Below are positions 1 to 10,365 of a DNA stretch of 50,493 nucleotides, in pieces (position 1 is the stretch's first letter; every line of letters starts with the position of its first letter). The stretch comes from Microgenomates group bacterium GW2011_GWC1_46_15. Its GTDB lineage: Bacteria; Patescibacteriota; Microgenomatia; UBA1400; UBA12028. A program made the position numbers and the translations under genes. The DNA lies in assembly GCA_001002285.1 (NCBI GenBank), contig LCLX01000005.1, positions 1-50,493 on the forward strand, given 5' to 3'. Below the pieces are notes generated by a model. That model saw only the letters and a program-made list of their open reading frames with translations, was not told the origin of the DNA and ran no database searches.

Positions 1-1
1 C

Positions 2-99
2 TTGAAGGAATCTGAGTTCAGATGGAATTATCGGAAACAAATGTACAAAGTAATGCTTAAAAAGCTGAGAGAAAGTCCGCTTTAAGTTTACTAGCCCCT
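2..99. repeat. 98-bp terminal inverted repeat, left copy
   Basis: Positions 2-99 (ttgaaggaatctgag...ctagcccct) are the exact reverse complement of 50396-50493; identity stops at 100. Confidence 0.97.
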
Positions 100-660
100 G
101 ACCAAATTACAACCAACAGCACGACTACGAGTAATTTTTGCATCTTTTGGTCCTTTGCCCTCCACGAAAACAACCCCCCCTGGAACAAGCAAGTGATCTA
201 ACTCAAAAGCGAGTTTATACATTGTCGTATCATCAATATGCAAAGCGCTCCTTGCGTAAAAAGCATCAACTGACTCGGGGATATCCGTAAGTGGAAAACA
301 TCCCCGACCTATATCCCATAAAATTGGAGTAACCATCTCGACTACCATCTGTTCTATTGCCAACTCCTTCATCTGCTCCAATGCTACATCAGAAAAATCG
401 ATAGCCAATACATTATGCCCAAGAGACGCCCAATACCGCGCATCTCGCCCGTTGGCAGAACCAACTTCCAGAATAGTCGACCCCTTTTTTAAATGTTGGG
501 AAAACTCTATAGCAGAATTATTAGGAGTAAATTTTAGGGACTCACTACCCTCTAGTGCCAAGCCACGCGTAGCATGCTGACGGTTCCATAACTGTCTCTG
601 GTCTGGTATTTCATGATTATATCTGGACATAAGGCGTAATTCTACACATTCACACGACAT
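91..660 (-). CDS. Class I SAM-dependent methyltransferase, C-terminus probably truncated at the inverted repeat
   Basis: Motif I ILEVGSANGRDARYWASLGHNVLAIDFS; ends ...VGCNLVRG* where the repeat begins, shorter than expected for the fold. Confidence 0.75.
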   Translation of the reverse strand: MSCECVELRLMSRYNHEIPDQRQLWNRQHATRGLALEGSESLKFTPNNSAIEFSQHLKKGSTILEVGSANGRDARYWASLGHNVLAIDFSDVALEQMKELAIEQMVVEMVTPILWDIGRGCFPLTDIPESVDAFYARSALHIDDTTMYKLAFELDHLLVPGGVVFVEGKGPKDAKITRSRAVGCNLVRG

Positions 661-724
661 CAGTCAATAAGTTATAGGATATTATCTCCTACATCAATCA
701 AAGTGAAGATAGGTTTTGCCATGC

Positions 725-739
725 TACACTTTATATATG
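725..739 (+). promoter_or_regulatory. Predicted -10 TACACT (725-730) 12 nt upstream of ATG 737; leaderless start
   Basis: tgcTACACTttatatATG; no Shine-Dalgarno sequence. Confidence 0.55.
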
Positions 740-2209
740 AAAAAGTCTGGGTTACTCCTCAGCATCCTTCTTCTCGCCTTTCTCGTCCGCCTTGTTCTTC
801 TCAATCAATCTTTTTGGCTTGATGAAGCCGCGCAAGCACTAGAAAGTATTCGGCCGTTTTCACACCAACTGCAGATTAGGTATGACTTCCAACCACCGTT
901 ATACCATGTGTTCGTTCACTTCCTCACCAAAGTTTCTGTTAAAGAATGGTGGCTCCGTAGTCTTTCCCTGCTGGCGGGGGTGGGAACGGTGTATCTGACC
1001 TATTTGATTGGCATTGAAACAAGTGAAAATAAGAAAAAAGGTGTTGTCGTTGGGTTATTGGCAAGCCTATTTCTTTCACTTTCTGTCATCCATATTTTCT
1101 ATTCTCAGGAACTTCGGCCATACGCGCTGGCGGCGTGGTGGGGGACGCTTTCGTGGTATGTTTTGCTCAAGCGCAACCAAAACAAAACCACTCAATTAGT
1201 ATTTACGATATCTTCACTTGCAGGAATCTACACGATGTATGTGTATCCGTTCCTTTTATTTTCCCAGGCAGCATATGTGTTTTTTCACACGAAATCTTTA
1301 TGGAAACAGATGGTCCGCTCACTAGGAATCATCGCGCTTTTCTCGCTCCCCCTCGCGCCGCTTTTCTTCAACCAACTACACATTGGGACACAATTGAGAG
1401 TCCAACTCCCGGGGTGGGAACAGGTGGTAAGCCTGCCTCAATGGAAAGCACTCCCGCTTGTCGGGGTAAAGTTTTTGTCGGGATTGGATAAAGTATCGTT
1501 TTCTACTGTGCTTAGCAGTATCTATGCCATTGGGCCATTGATACTTGTGGGAGCACTAAGTATGTGGTTTTTCCTCAAGAAAAAAACGTCGACACCCATC
1601 GCACCATACCTCTACTGGTTCGGCGTTTCTATCCTCACGGCTTGGCTTGTTTCGTTTATTGTACCGGTCATTCAGCCCAAGCGCGTGTTATTTGCGCTCC
1701 CCGCAATGTACCTCTTGATCGCATATATGGCTATGGAGCTTCCCGTACGGTACAAAAAAACATTTATTGTACTTTTTATGATTCTGCAAGTTTGGATGAT
1801 CGGGTCATACTGGACCAAGCCAGCGAATCACCGCGAAGACTGGCGGGGTGCCGTAACAACGCTGCATGCACAGTTTCCCACCGACTCCACAATTATTGTA
1901 TTTGGTTCGTACGAGCCGTTTGCGCCGTGGATTTGGTATGAACGCACGGCACCCCTAAAGTTCCGCACGCTCCCGGTTGCTTCGGTTCGCAGCGTAACTC
2001 CTCAAGACGTCGAAAAAAACATGCCAACCGTTTTGCCCTATACACATGTGTTAGTGTTCGACTATCTCCGTGATCTCACCGATCCATCCCGCGGTATCGA
2101 GCGCTGGCTGGAAAGCCACGGATACAAAGGGGTGGCTTCTCTGGATACTACAAATATTGGGTTTATCCGGCAGTATGAAAAACAGCAGTTTCTCTCGAGT
2201 GGCCAATAG
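737..2209 (+). CDS. GT39-like membrane glycosyltransferase (dolichyl-phosphate-mannose-protein mannosyltransferase type)
   Basis: Multi-TM, N-terminal LVRLVLLNQSFWLDEAAQALESIRPFSH typical of GT-C/PMT proteins. Confidence 0.8.
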   Translation: MKKSGLLLSILLLAFLVRLVLLNQSFWLDEAAQALESIRPFSHQLQIRYDFQPPLYHVFVHFLTKVSVKEWWLRSLSLLAGVGTVYLTYLIGIETSENKKKGVVVGLLASLFLSLSVIHIFYSQELRPYALAAWWGTLSWYVLLKRNQNKTTQLVFTISSLAGIYTMYVYPFLLFSQAAYVFFHTKSLWKQMVRSLGIIALFSLPLAPLFFNQLHIGTQLRVQLPGWEQVVSLPQWKALPLVGVKFLSGLDKVSFSTVLSSIYAIGPLILVGALSMWFFLKKKTSTPIAPYLYWFGVSILTAWLVSFIVPVIQPKRVLFALPAMYLLIAYMAMELPVRYKKTFIVLFMILQVWMIGSYWTKPANHREDWRGAVTTLHAQFPTDSTIIVFGSYEPFAPWIWYERTAPLKFRTLPVASVRSVTPQDVEKNMPTVLPYTHVLVFDYLRDLTDPSRGIERWLESHGYKGVASLDTTNIGFIRQYEKQQFLSSGQ

Positions 2210-2251
2210 CACGAAAGTACCTGTTCTCAAGACAAACGTGGCTCAATCCGC

Positions 2252-2266
2252 TACAATACGTCTATG
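2252..2266 (+). promoter_or_regulatory. Predicted -10 TACAAT (2252-2257) 12 nt upstream of ATG 2264; leaderless start
   Basis: cTACAATacgtctATG; no Shine-Dalgarno sequence. Confidence 0.55.
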
Positions 2267-3367
2267 CAGATGCGTGTTGGCATAGACATCAGCGCGATTC
2301 AGTACAACAGGGGGGTGTCGCGGTATACCTCCAATCTGGTGCGCGCGCTTTATGAGCACAAACATGATGTGGCACTCAAACTCTTTGGCGCCTCGTTCCG
2401 CCAGCGCGCGGTCCTTCAAACATTTGCAAAAAAAACCTGTCCAACCGCGCTTTCCCGTATTCTCCCGCACCCTGCTCGTATCATGGATATCGTGTGGAAT
2501 CAGTTTCATGTGTTTTCTCCAGAGCGCCTCCTTGGTAAAATGGACGTGTTTCACTCTTGGGAAGTTCAGCCGCCACTTCAGCACGCGGCGCTGGTAAGTA
2601 CGATTCATGACTTGGCGATGCTCCGTTTCCCTAAAACGACCGATCCAACCGTTCTTGCCATGAACGAGCGCTCATGGAAATATCTCAAAAAAGAAGCCAA
2701 GGCGGTTATCGCGGTTTCTGAAGTAACAAAAAAGGACATTATTGAACTTTTACAGATTGATCCATCAAAAGTTTTTGTCGTACATGAAGCATTGACCGAA
2801 GAATCACAACAAAAAGTTTCGGTTGAACGGAAAAAAGAACTTCTCGCATTTTTTGGTCTTATAAAACCATACTTTCTCTTTGTCGGCACGATTGAACCAC
2901 GTAAAAACCTCAAGCGATTGATCCAGGCTTGGCAGCCAATGAAAAAGGAGTACGACCTTGTGATTGCGGGTGCCGCGGGATGGGAAAACATTACACAGGA
3001 AGATGGTTTGCGCATTGTTGGCACCGTCACCAACGAAGAGTTGGTCGCGCTCTACGCAGGCGCGGAACTTCTCGCGTATCCATCGCTCTACGAAGGATTT
3101 GGTTTGCCGATCCTTGACGCGTTTTACCACGGGATTCCGGTTGTAACTTCGAATGTTTCAAGCATGCCAGAGCTTGCGGGTGATGCTGCGGTGCTGGTGA
3201 ATCCGCACGAAGTTGAGAGCATCACGATTGGCCTCAAACGCGCGTTGGAGAAAAAGAGTTACTTTACAGAAAAGGGAAAACAACGGCTTCAACAATTTTC
3301 TTGGGAAAAAGCGGCGAAACAAACCATTGAGGTGTACAGAAAGGCAAGCGATGCGCATAGGAATTAA
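2264..3367 (+). CDS. GT4 family glycosyltransferase
   Basis: VGTIEPRKNLKRLI and LYAGAELLAYPSLYEGFGLPILDAFYHGIPVV motifs. Confidence 0.88.
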   Translation: MQMRVGIDISAIQYNRGVSRYTSNLVRALYEHKHDVALKLFGASFRQRAVLQTFAKKTCPTALSRILPHPARIMDIVWNQFHVFSPERLLGKMDVFHSWEVQPPLQHAALVSTIHDLAMLRFPKTTDPTVLAMNERSWKYLKKEAKAVIAVSEVTKKDIIELLQIDPSKVFVVHEALTEESQQKVSVERKKELLAFFGLIKPYFLFVGTIEPRKNLKRLIQAWQPMKKEYDLVIAGAAGWENITQEDGLRIVGTVTNEELVALYAGAELLAYPSLYEGFGLPILDAFYHGIPVVTSNVSSMPELAGDAAVLVNPHEVESITIGLKRALEKKSYFTEKGKQRLQQFSWEKAAKQTIEVYRKASDAHRN

Positions 3368-4493
3368 CGCCTACGAGGCAAATGTTGCCAACCGTGTTGG
3401 AAGCAACGAGTTTGCGTACCAAGTACTCATTCACCTCGAGAAGCTTTTGCGCGATGATGACGTTATTATCTACTTGCCATCACCCCCTTTGCAGGATATG
3501 CCGAAATCAAGAAAAGGATGGATGTACGCCGTTATTCCACCAGCAGGTTTGTGGTCGGTATGGCGCCTGCCGCTCGCACTATTGAGGAAAAAATTATTTG
3601 GAAAATCGTTTGATGTATTTTTTTCGCTTGGCCATTACGCTCCGCTCATCTGCCCGTTCCCCAGCGTTATTTCGATTATGGACTTGGCGTATGAAAAGTT
3701 TCCGCAGTTTTTCAAGAAAAGCGATGTGATGAAACTGAAAGTATTCACCCGCGCGAGCGTTAAAAAAGCCGCGCACATGATCGCAATTTCTCAGCACACG
3801 AAACAGGACTTGGTCAAACTGTACGGCGTTTCGGCAAATCATATTACGGTCGCGTATCCCGGAGTTGAAGAACACCAACTCGTTGGTTCATCTGTGCGCA
3901 TTTTGCAGGGATTAAAAGTGCGGGAGCCATACATTGTATACGTCGGCACGATTCAGCCACGGAAAAATATTGCCCGATTGGTGAAAGCGTTTGAGAAAGT
4001 GAAACAGAAAAAAAAGTATGCCGATCTTTCACTCGTGATTGCTGGCAAGGTAGGGTGGATGGCTGATGACGTGATGCACGCGATTCAACATAGTCTCGTC
4101 AAACATCACGTTAAGCTTCTTGGCTTTGTTACAGAGGAGCAAAAATTGACGTTGTACAAACATGCGGTAGCGGCGGTTCTTGTTGGATTGTATGAAGGAT
4201 TTGGCATTCCTCCACTGGAAGCGATGCTGGCAGGAACGGTGCCTCTCGTATCCAACACCGCGAGTTTACCAGAGGTAGTTGGCGGTACTGGTGTTCAAGT
4301 TGACCCGCTCAATAGTGACGACATTGCGCGAGGCATTGAAGAAGTTCTAGAATATACTACACGCCAACGCCAGGAAATGATCGCGCAGGGGAAAGTACAA
4401 GCAAGTCAATTTTCTTGGGAGAACACCGCGTTGCGCGTTGCACGAGTTTTACATGAAGTAGGGGCGCGCCAAATAGGAGGAAAAACAGCATGA
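3351..4493 (+). CDS. GT4 family glycosyltransferase
   Basis: MRIGINAYEANVANRVGSNEF start, VGTIQPRKNIARLV, LYEGFGIPPLEAMLAGTVPLVSN. Confidence 0.88.
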   Translation: MRIGINAYEANVANRVGSNEFAYQVLIHLEKLLRDDDVIIYLPSPPLQDMPKSRKGWMYAVIPPAGLWSVWRLPLALLRKKLFGKSFDVFFSLGHYAPLICPFPSVISIMDLAYEKFPQFFKKSDVMKLKVFTRASVKKAAHMIAISQHTKQDLVKLYGVSANHITVAYPGVEEHQLVGSSVRILQGLKVREPYIVYVGTIQPRKNIARLVKAFEKVKQKKKYADLSLVIAGKVGWMADDVMHAIQHSLVKHHVKLLGFVTEEQKLTLYKHAVAAVLVGLYEGFGIPPLEAMLAGTVPLVSNTASLPEVVGGTGVQVDPLNSDDIARGIEEVLEYTTRQRQEMIAQGKVQASQFSWENTALRVARVLHEVGARQIGGKTA

Positions 4494-5095
4494 GTTCACC
4501 GTTTACAGATCGCATGGGCCGTCCACTATCCTGGAGTGAGGCCGTTCAAAAAATTGCAGTAAGGTTCTACAACTATTGGCTGGAACTTGTGACAGGTTTC
4601 CTCTGGTATATTGTTGGCGCTATGCCGTCCCACGTTGTCCGCCGGTTTTTCTACAGAATGTCGGGTGTCCAAATTGGCAAGGGCTCCACAATTCACATGT
4701 TCGCGCGGTTTTATGATCCCACACACGTGCGGATTGGTGAAGGAACACTCATTGGTGATCAAGTAGTGCTAGACGGTAGGGCGTCGTTAACCATTGGGAA
4801 TCACGTAGATGTTGGAACGGGCGTCATGTTTTTTAACGCGGAACACGATCTTCGCACCGATGATTTTCGCCCAATCGAAGAACCTATTGAGGTTGGCGAC
4901 TACGTGTTTATTGGTCCGCGCGCGATCATTCTTCCGGGAGTCAAAATTGGCAAAGGTGCAGTTGTTGCGGCAGGTGCGGTAGTGACAAAAGATGTGCTCG
5001 CAATGAGTATTGTTGGTGGTGTTCCTGCCAAAGAGATTGGAAAACGGTCTGGGGAACTCAAGTATCGGCTTGGGAGACCACGCCTTTTCCAATAG
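4490..5095 (+). CDS. Hexapeptide-repeat acyltransferase (LbH fold, maltose/galactoside acetyltransferase type)
   Basis: IGEGTLIGDQVVLDGRASLTIGNHVDVGTGV...IGPRAIILPGVKIGKGAVVAAGAVVTKDV. Confidence 0.88.
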   Translation: MSSPFTDRMGRPLSWSEAVQKIAVRFYNYWLELVTGFLWYIVGAMPSHVVRRFFYRMSGVQIGKGSTIHMFARFYDPTHVRIGEGTLIGDQVVLDGRASLTIGNHVDVGTGVMFFNAEHDLRTDDFRPIEEPIEVGDYVFIGPRAIILPGVKIGKGAVVAAGAVVTKDVLAMSIVGGVPAKEIGKRSGELKYRLGRPRLFQ

Positions 5096-5129
5096 TGTGT
5101 GTAATCCGCGTCCCGTAAAGAAAGTGAGC

Positions 5130-6041
5130 ATGCCTACAGAAGTTTCTATTATCATCGTGTCGTACAACACAAAAGCGCTCACAAAACAGGCAGTGGCGGC
5201 GGCGTACGCATCGTCCCAAACACATGGTCTTGAGGTGATTGTCGTAGATAACGGTTCCACTGATGGTTCTCAAGAGGCACTCAAAAAAGCCTTTCCCATG
5301 CTCGTGTTGATTCAGCAAAAAACCAACGGAGGATTTTCTCAGGCGAATAATCGTGGGGCGCAAGAAGCAAAAGGGAAGTATCTGTTCTTCTTAAACTCGG
5401 ATACAGAAATAGAACAGGGAGCTACCGATGTGTTGGTAAAAGAGCTTGAACGGTCAAGTAAAGTCGGCATCGTAAGTGGGATGTTGCTCAATGAAGATGG
5501 GTCGGTCCAACCTCAAGGAGGCGCGCTTCCGAATCTTCTCAATATTAAGGCGTGGATGATGTTTGTGGATGACTTTCCTTTGGTAAATAGGCTTTTTCTG
5601 CCATACCAGCAAAGCCGTTCTTCCTACTTTACCGCCAGGCACCAGATGGGGTGGATAGGCGGTACCGCGGTTATGATGCGTAAAACGGTATTTTCACAGA
5701 TCGGAGCGTGGGATGAGCATATCTTTCTGTACGGAGAGGATATTGAGCTCTGTTTACGCCTGCACAAGGCCGGATTTTTGTCTGTTTATACTCCGGAAGC
5801 AAAGATTGTCCACCTCAAGCACCAAAGCGCTGGAGCAGAGCGGGCGGCCAAGGGGGAGGTTGAAGGGCTTTTGTATATCTGGAAGAAGCACTTTCCCGCC
5901 TGGCAGTTACCTTTTCTCCGTCTGATTTTGCTCACCGGCGCATGGTTACGCATCCTTATTTTTGGTATACTGCTCGGTGATGACGAAAAAAAGCGCACCT
6001 ACACCGAGATTGCACGCTCTTTGGCAGTGGCTGGACGATAA
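5130..6041 (+). CDS. GT2 family glycosyltransferase (rhamnosyltransferase-like)
   Basis: EVSIIIVSYNTKALT...VVDNGSTDGS...NNRGAQEAKGKYLFFLNSDTE. Confidence 0.9.
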   Translation: MPTEVSIIIVSYNTKALTKQAVAAAYASSQTHGLEVIVVDNGSTDGSQEALKKAFPMLVLIQQKTNGGFSQANNRGAQEAKGKYLFFLNSDTEIEQGATDVLVKELERSSKVGIVSGMLLNEDGSVQPQGGALPNLLNIKAWMMFVDDFPLVNRLFLPYQQSRSSYFTARHQMGWIGGTAVMMRKTVFSQIGAWDEHIFLYGEDIELCLRLHKAGFLSVYTPEAKIVHLKHQSAGAERAAKGEVEGLLYIWKKHFPAWQLPFLRLILLTGAWLRILIFGILLGDDEKKRTYTEIARSLAVAGR

Positions 6042-7710
6042 AAAAGTTCTCTTTGCGCTTACCGCGTTTTTGTTTGCGCTTATTCCTCTCTACCCAAAAC
6101 TTCCGCTTGCAGACCTCATTACGGGCTATATTGTCCGCCTCCGACTTGAGGACTTAATTATTGGCATAGCGGGTGTTGTCTGGCTTATTCAGCTCATTCG
6201 GAGAAAAATCAGCCTCAAAACGCCACTTACCATCATCATTACGCTGTATCTTTTGGTGGGACTCGCATCGTCTTACTCGGCGGTGTTTGTGCTTTATACG
6301 GTTCCGGTTCCAATCAACATGAAGCCATCTATCATCAAAATGATCACAACACAAAGTTTGCCGCTCGAGTTGTTCCATGTCGCAAAACTTCTTTTGCATT
6401 ACTTCCGCCGCGTCGAGTATTTTGCGCTCTTTTTTATTGCGTATGCCGCGATAAAAGAAAAGCAGCAGGTTAAAAAATTGATCGCAATTTTTTCGATTTC
6501 TGCACTTCTTGTCGCGGTGTATGGGTTTGGACAGAAGTACTTGTATTGGCCGGTGTACTCGACAATGAATAGGGAGTTTAGCAAGGGCCTTCGGTTGTAT
6601 CTTACGGAACACGCGCGTGTACAATCTACGTTTGGCGGACACTACGACTTTGCTGCGTATCTGGTGATGGCGCTTCCGCTGGTTCTTTCCCTTTTCTTTT
6701 ACTTTAAGAATAGAAACACAAAAATACTGTTGGCGGTTACATATCTCTTGAGTTTGTGGGGGTTGATGATGACCTCTTCCCGGTCCTCATTTCTTGCCTA
6801 TGTTGCGGCAATTACAATCGTGCTTGTATTGTTCGCGTTTCGCAAGGGACTTATTTGGTTTTTGACTCGAGCAGCGGTGGTGTATGGATGCACCGCGGTG
6901 TTCTTTTATATGTTCGGCGACTTAAGTCAGCGGTTTAGCCAAATTTTTACCGGTAGCGGAGCGCTCGACACATTTCAGACGACGGTTGAAGAAATCAAAA
7001 CAAAGGCACAACAGCCGTTTGTTGAGCCGCCAAAAGATGGTATTTCTATTGATGATGTAGCAAAAGCGGCCGCGGAAGCGGAGAAAATAGCTGCAAAAAA
7101 ACCGGTTATTGACCAAAGCGACACGCAACCAACCCCAGTTGAACCACTTCCCCCGGATGTGTTTGTTGATGTTCCCGCAGAAGTGATAACGACGACTTCT
7201 CCAACGGGCAAAGAGGTAACGGTGGAAATTCCGCGCGTGTTTTCTGAAAACGCGCACCGCCTTGGCCTTTCCGCGGCGATCCGTTTGGATACGTTGTGGC
7301 CATTCGCGATCCGTGGCTTCCTCCGCAACCCGTGGCTCGGGTCGGGTTACTCAACGCTCACGAAGTACACAAATCTTGAGTTTACGGAAGCAGAGTCCAC
7401 AGACAACGATTTTCTCCGCACGCTTGGGGAAACGGGGGCGCTTGGGTTTATCACGTTCTACGGAGTCATGGTTGTCGCGCTTGTTTCAACATGGAGAGCG
7501 GTGTGGAAAACGGATGACGCGTATCTGTCTGTTCTCGCCATTGCGTTTACCGCGGCAACGGTTGGTCTGCTGATTAACGCGGTCTACATTGACGTATTTA
7601 TCTCTTCAAAAGTGATCCAAGTGTACTGGATCTTTACTGCCCTTGTCCTTGCGTACGCGAAGCTTTCGGTCCGTCCGGAGCAAAAGGCGGTAAGCAAGGC
7701 AAAAGCTTGA
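5980..7710 (+). CDS. O-antigen ligase (WaaL)-family polytopic membrane protein with a long Pro/Ala/Thr-rich loop
   Basis: Many TM segments, SSRSSFLAYVAA, NPWLGSGYSTLTKYTNLEFTEAESTDNDFLRTLGETGALGFITF. Confidence 0.8.
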   Translation: MTKKSAPTPRLHALWQWLDDKKVLFALTAFLFALIPLYPKLPLADLITGYIVRLRLEDLIIGIAGVVWLIQLIRRKISLKTPLTIIITLYLLVGLASSYSAVFVLYTVPVPINMKPSIIKMITTQSLPLELFHVAKLLLHYFRRVEYFALFFIAYAAIKEKQQVKKLIAIFSISALLVAVYGFGQKYLYWPVYSTMNREFSKGLRLYLTEHARVQSTFGGHYDFAAYLVMALPLVLSLFFYFKNRNTKILLAVTYLLSLWGLMMTSSRSSFLAYVAAITIVLVLFAFRKGLIWFLTRAAVVYGCTAVFFYMFGDLSQRFSQIFTGSGALDTFQTTVEEIKTKAQQPFVEPPKDGISIDDVAKAAAEAEKIAAKKPVIDQSDTQPTPVEPLPPDVFVDVPAEVITTTSPTGKEVTVEIPRVFSENAHRLGLSAAIRLDTLWPFAIRGFLRNPWLGSGYSTLTKYTNLEFTEAESTDNDFLRTLGETGALGFITFYGVMVVALVSTWRAVWKTDDAYLSVLAIAFTAATVGLLINAVYIDVFISSKVIQVYWIFTALVLAYAKLSVRPEQKAVSKAKA

Positions 7711-7713
7711 GGT

Positions 7714-9156
7714 ATGAAACACCACTCTTTCGTCGCAGAGTTTGTTATTGTAAGTATTCTTCTTGTCCTCACGCTCTTCCCGCGCCTGTACCGCATCACA
7801 TATCCATTAACCGATTGGCATTCATGGCGGCAGGCGGACACCGCTTCGGTTACGCGCGAGTTTGTCAAACATGGCATTGATCTTTTGCATCCAACGTTCC
7901 AGGATTTATCGAACATCCAGTCAAACATGGAAAACCCGCAGGGGTACCGGATGGTGGAGTTTCCGCTGTTAAACGCGGGAACGGCACTCTTAATAAGCAC
8001 ATTTCATCTTGAAAAAAACGAAGTGATTGTAGGGCGATCGGTTTCTATTTTCTTTTCACTTATTACTGCACTGTGTATTTACGTGATTGGCCGCAATCTG
8101 ACAAACAAACGAGTTGGTGTTCTTGCTACACTTCTTTTTGCATTTCTCCCGTACTCTGTCTACTATGGGCGGACCATTTTGCCCGATGTTCCCATGCTTT
8201 CGTTCGCGATGGTGGCGTTTGTATTCCATATGGTATGGCTGCGGAGTAAAAACCATGGGCGGATATGGTATCTCCTTTCTTTGGTGAGTTTTGCTGTTGC
8301 ACTACTGTTAAAACCATTTGTTCTTGTGTTTGCGTTGGTGTTTGCCGCGCTTGCCGTTCAAGAAAAAGGGAAGAAAGCGTTGGTCTTGCCGGGCATGTAT
8401 CTTTTCCCACTTCTTGCCCTGGCGCCGTTTGTGCTGTGGCGGCAGTGGATGACGCAGTATCCCGCAGGTATTCCAGGGTCATCTTGGTTGTTTAACGAAA
8501 CGGACCTCCGGTTTACCGGCGCGTTCTGGCATTGGCTGTTCGAGGTACGTGTATCTTCACTCATCTTAGGTATTGGACTGATTGTTCCGTGTGTGATGGG
8601 GTTGGTGAGAAAAGGAAAAGATTGGCTTGTATACACTGCTTGGGCCATCGCGATGTTTACGTATCTTTCCATTGTGGCTGGCGGAAACATCCGGCACGAC
8701 TACTACCAAATTATGCTGATTCCATTCTTGGTATTAACCGTCGCGCGTGGCATGGATACATTGCTGCGTTTACCCAGTACGTTTGTACACCCACTGGCAG
8801 TAAAAGCGAGTTTGGTTCTTTTGACAGCATTCTCGATCTTTGTTTCGTGGTACGTTGTTCGCGGATACTTTAACGTGAATAAGTGGGAGCTTACAGAAGC
8901 GGGCCAAGCCATTGACCGTTTAACTCCGCCAGACGCAAAAGTAATCGCTCCGTATGGAGCAGATACCGCGTTTTTATTCCAAACAAACCGCACAGGGTGG
9001 CCGGTGGACGGGGAAATTGAAAAACGCATTACGCAGGGCGCGACATACTACTCGAGTATTACGTATGATGATGAAACAAACGCAATGATGAAAACGTACC
9101 AGGTTATAGAAAAAACACCAAGATACGTGATTGTGAAGCTACAAAAACACCTGTAG
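7714..9156 (+). CDS. GT39/ArnT-like membrane glycosyltransferase
   Basis: Polytopic; YPLTDWHSWRQADTASVTREF and GRTILPDVPMLSFAMVAF motifs. Confidence 0.78.
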   Translation: MKHHSFVAEFVIVSILLVLTLFPRLYRITYPLTDWHSWRQADTASVTREFVKHGIDLLHPTFQDLSNIQSNMENPQGYRMVEFPLLNAGTALLISTFHLEKNEVIVGRSVSIFFSLITALCIYVIGRNLTNKRVGVLATLLFAFLPYSVYYGRTILPDVPMLSFAMVAFVFHMVWLRSKNHGRIWYLLSLVSFAVALLLKPFVLVFALVFAALAVQEKGKKALVLPGMYLFPLLALAPFVLWRQWMTQYPAGIPGSSWLFNETDLRFTGAFWHWLFEVRVSSLILGIGLIVPCVMGLVRKGKDWLVYTAWAIAMFTYLSIVAGGNIRHDYYQIMLIPFLVLTVARGMDTLLRLPSTFVHPLAVKASLVLLTAFSIFVSWYVVRGYFNVNKWELTEAGQAIDRLTPPDAKVIAPYGADTAFLFQTNRTGWPVDGEIEKRITQGATYYSSITYDDETNAMMKTYQVIEKTPRYVIVKLQKHL

Positions 9157-9168
9157 TAGAGGATCTCT

Positions 9169-10365
9169 ATGAAAGTTTTGATGTTGACACCATACTTGCC
9201 ATATCCATTGCTTTCTGGTGGGCAGATCCGTACGTACAACTTGCTTAAAAACCTCAGCAAAACAAACGAGATCACGTTATTTGCGCTGATTAAAGACGAA
9301 AGCGAGAAACAATACATCGCTGAACTGGAAAAGTACTGCACAAAGGTTCAAGTATTCAAGCGGTCGAAGCATCCGTTTACACTGCGCAACATTTTGCGCG
9401 CGGGTTTTTCCGCGTTTCCGTTTCTAGTGGCGCGAAATCTTGTTGATGAAGTGCGCGGCGCGGTGGAAAAAGAACTGCAGGAGAATCAGTACGATCTCAT
9501 CCACGCAGAAACGTTTTACATGATGCCGAACATTCCGCGGACGTCAATTCCTGTTCTGTTGGTGGAGCAGACGATTGAGTACCTTGGCTACCTAAGCTAT
9601 GCAAACTCATCCAAGTTTTGGTTGATCAAACCACTTCTTCATATTGATATTGCAAAAATCCGTTTTTGGGAAGAGAACTTTTGGAAAACATGTTCGCGGC
9701 TGGTTGTTATGTCCGAGGATGACAAGCAGTACATGCTCAAAACAGCTCGCCAGGTGCAGAACATTGACGTGGTAGAGAACGGCGTTGATATCGAGTACTT
9801 TGAACAAACCGTAAAAAATCTGCCAAAAGAGCCAACCGTGTTGTTTGTTGGTACGTTCAAATGGCTGCCGAATATTGAGGCGGTCCGCTTTCTTATTAAA
9901 GAAATTTGGCCACGTGTCCGCAAAAGTGTTGGCAATGCGCAGTTGCTGATTGTTGGAAACTCGCCCACGACCGAAGTGTACGCGCTGGCGAAAAAAGATG
10001 ACTCCATTACAATCCGTGGCAACGTACAGGATATCCGTGAGGCATACAGCCAGGCACATGTGCTGCTGGCGCCGGTGTTTAGCGGAAAGGGAACACGGTA
10101 CAAGGTGCTCGAAGCGATGGCGACGCGCACCCCCGTGGTTGGCACAAAACTGGCGGTTGAAGGGATCGCGATTCAATCGGGTGTGCACGCGCTCATCGGC
10201 AACACGGCAGATCAGTTGGCAAAACAAACGGTGCGTGTGCTTAAAGATGCTAAGTTGCGCGAAACATTGGCGGCAAAAGGAAAAACGCTCGTGTTCGATC
10301 AGTACAACTGGAAAAAAATCTCGAATAAACTCAACGCGATTTATCAGGAAGTGGGGCGGGCATGA
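9169..10365 (+). CDS. GT4 family glycosyltransferase
   Basis: MKVLMLTPYLPYPLLSGGQIRTYNLLKNLSK; FVGTFKWLPNIEAVRFLI; GKGTRYKVLEAMATRTPVVGT. Confidence 0.88.
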   Translation: MKVLMLTPYLPYPLLSGGQIRTYNLLKNLSKTNEITLFALIKDESEKQYIAELEKYCTKVQVFKRSKHPFTLRNILRAGFSAFPFLVARNLVDEVRGAVEKELQENQYDLIHAETFYMMPNIPRTSIPVLLVEQTIEYLGYLSYANSSKFWLIKPLLHIDIAKIRFWEENFWKTCSRLVVMSEDDKQYMLKTARQVQNIDVVENGVDIEYFEQTVKNLPKEPTVLFVGTFKWLPNIEAVRFLIKEIWPRVRKSVGNAQLLIVGNSPTTEVYALAKKDDSITIRGNVQDIREAYSQAHVLLAPVFSGKGTRYKVLEAMATRTPVVGTKLAVEGIAIQSGVHALIGNTADQLAKQTVRVLKDAKLRETLAAKGKTLVFDQYNWKKISNKLNAIYQEVGRA

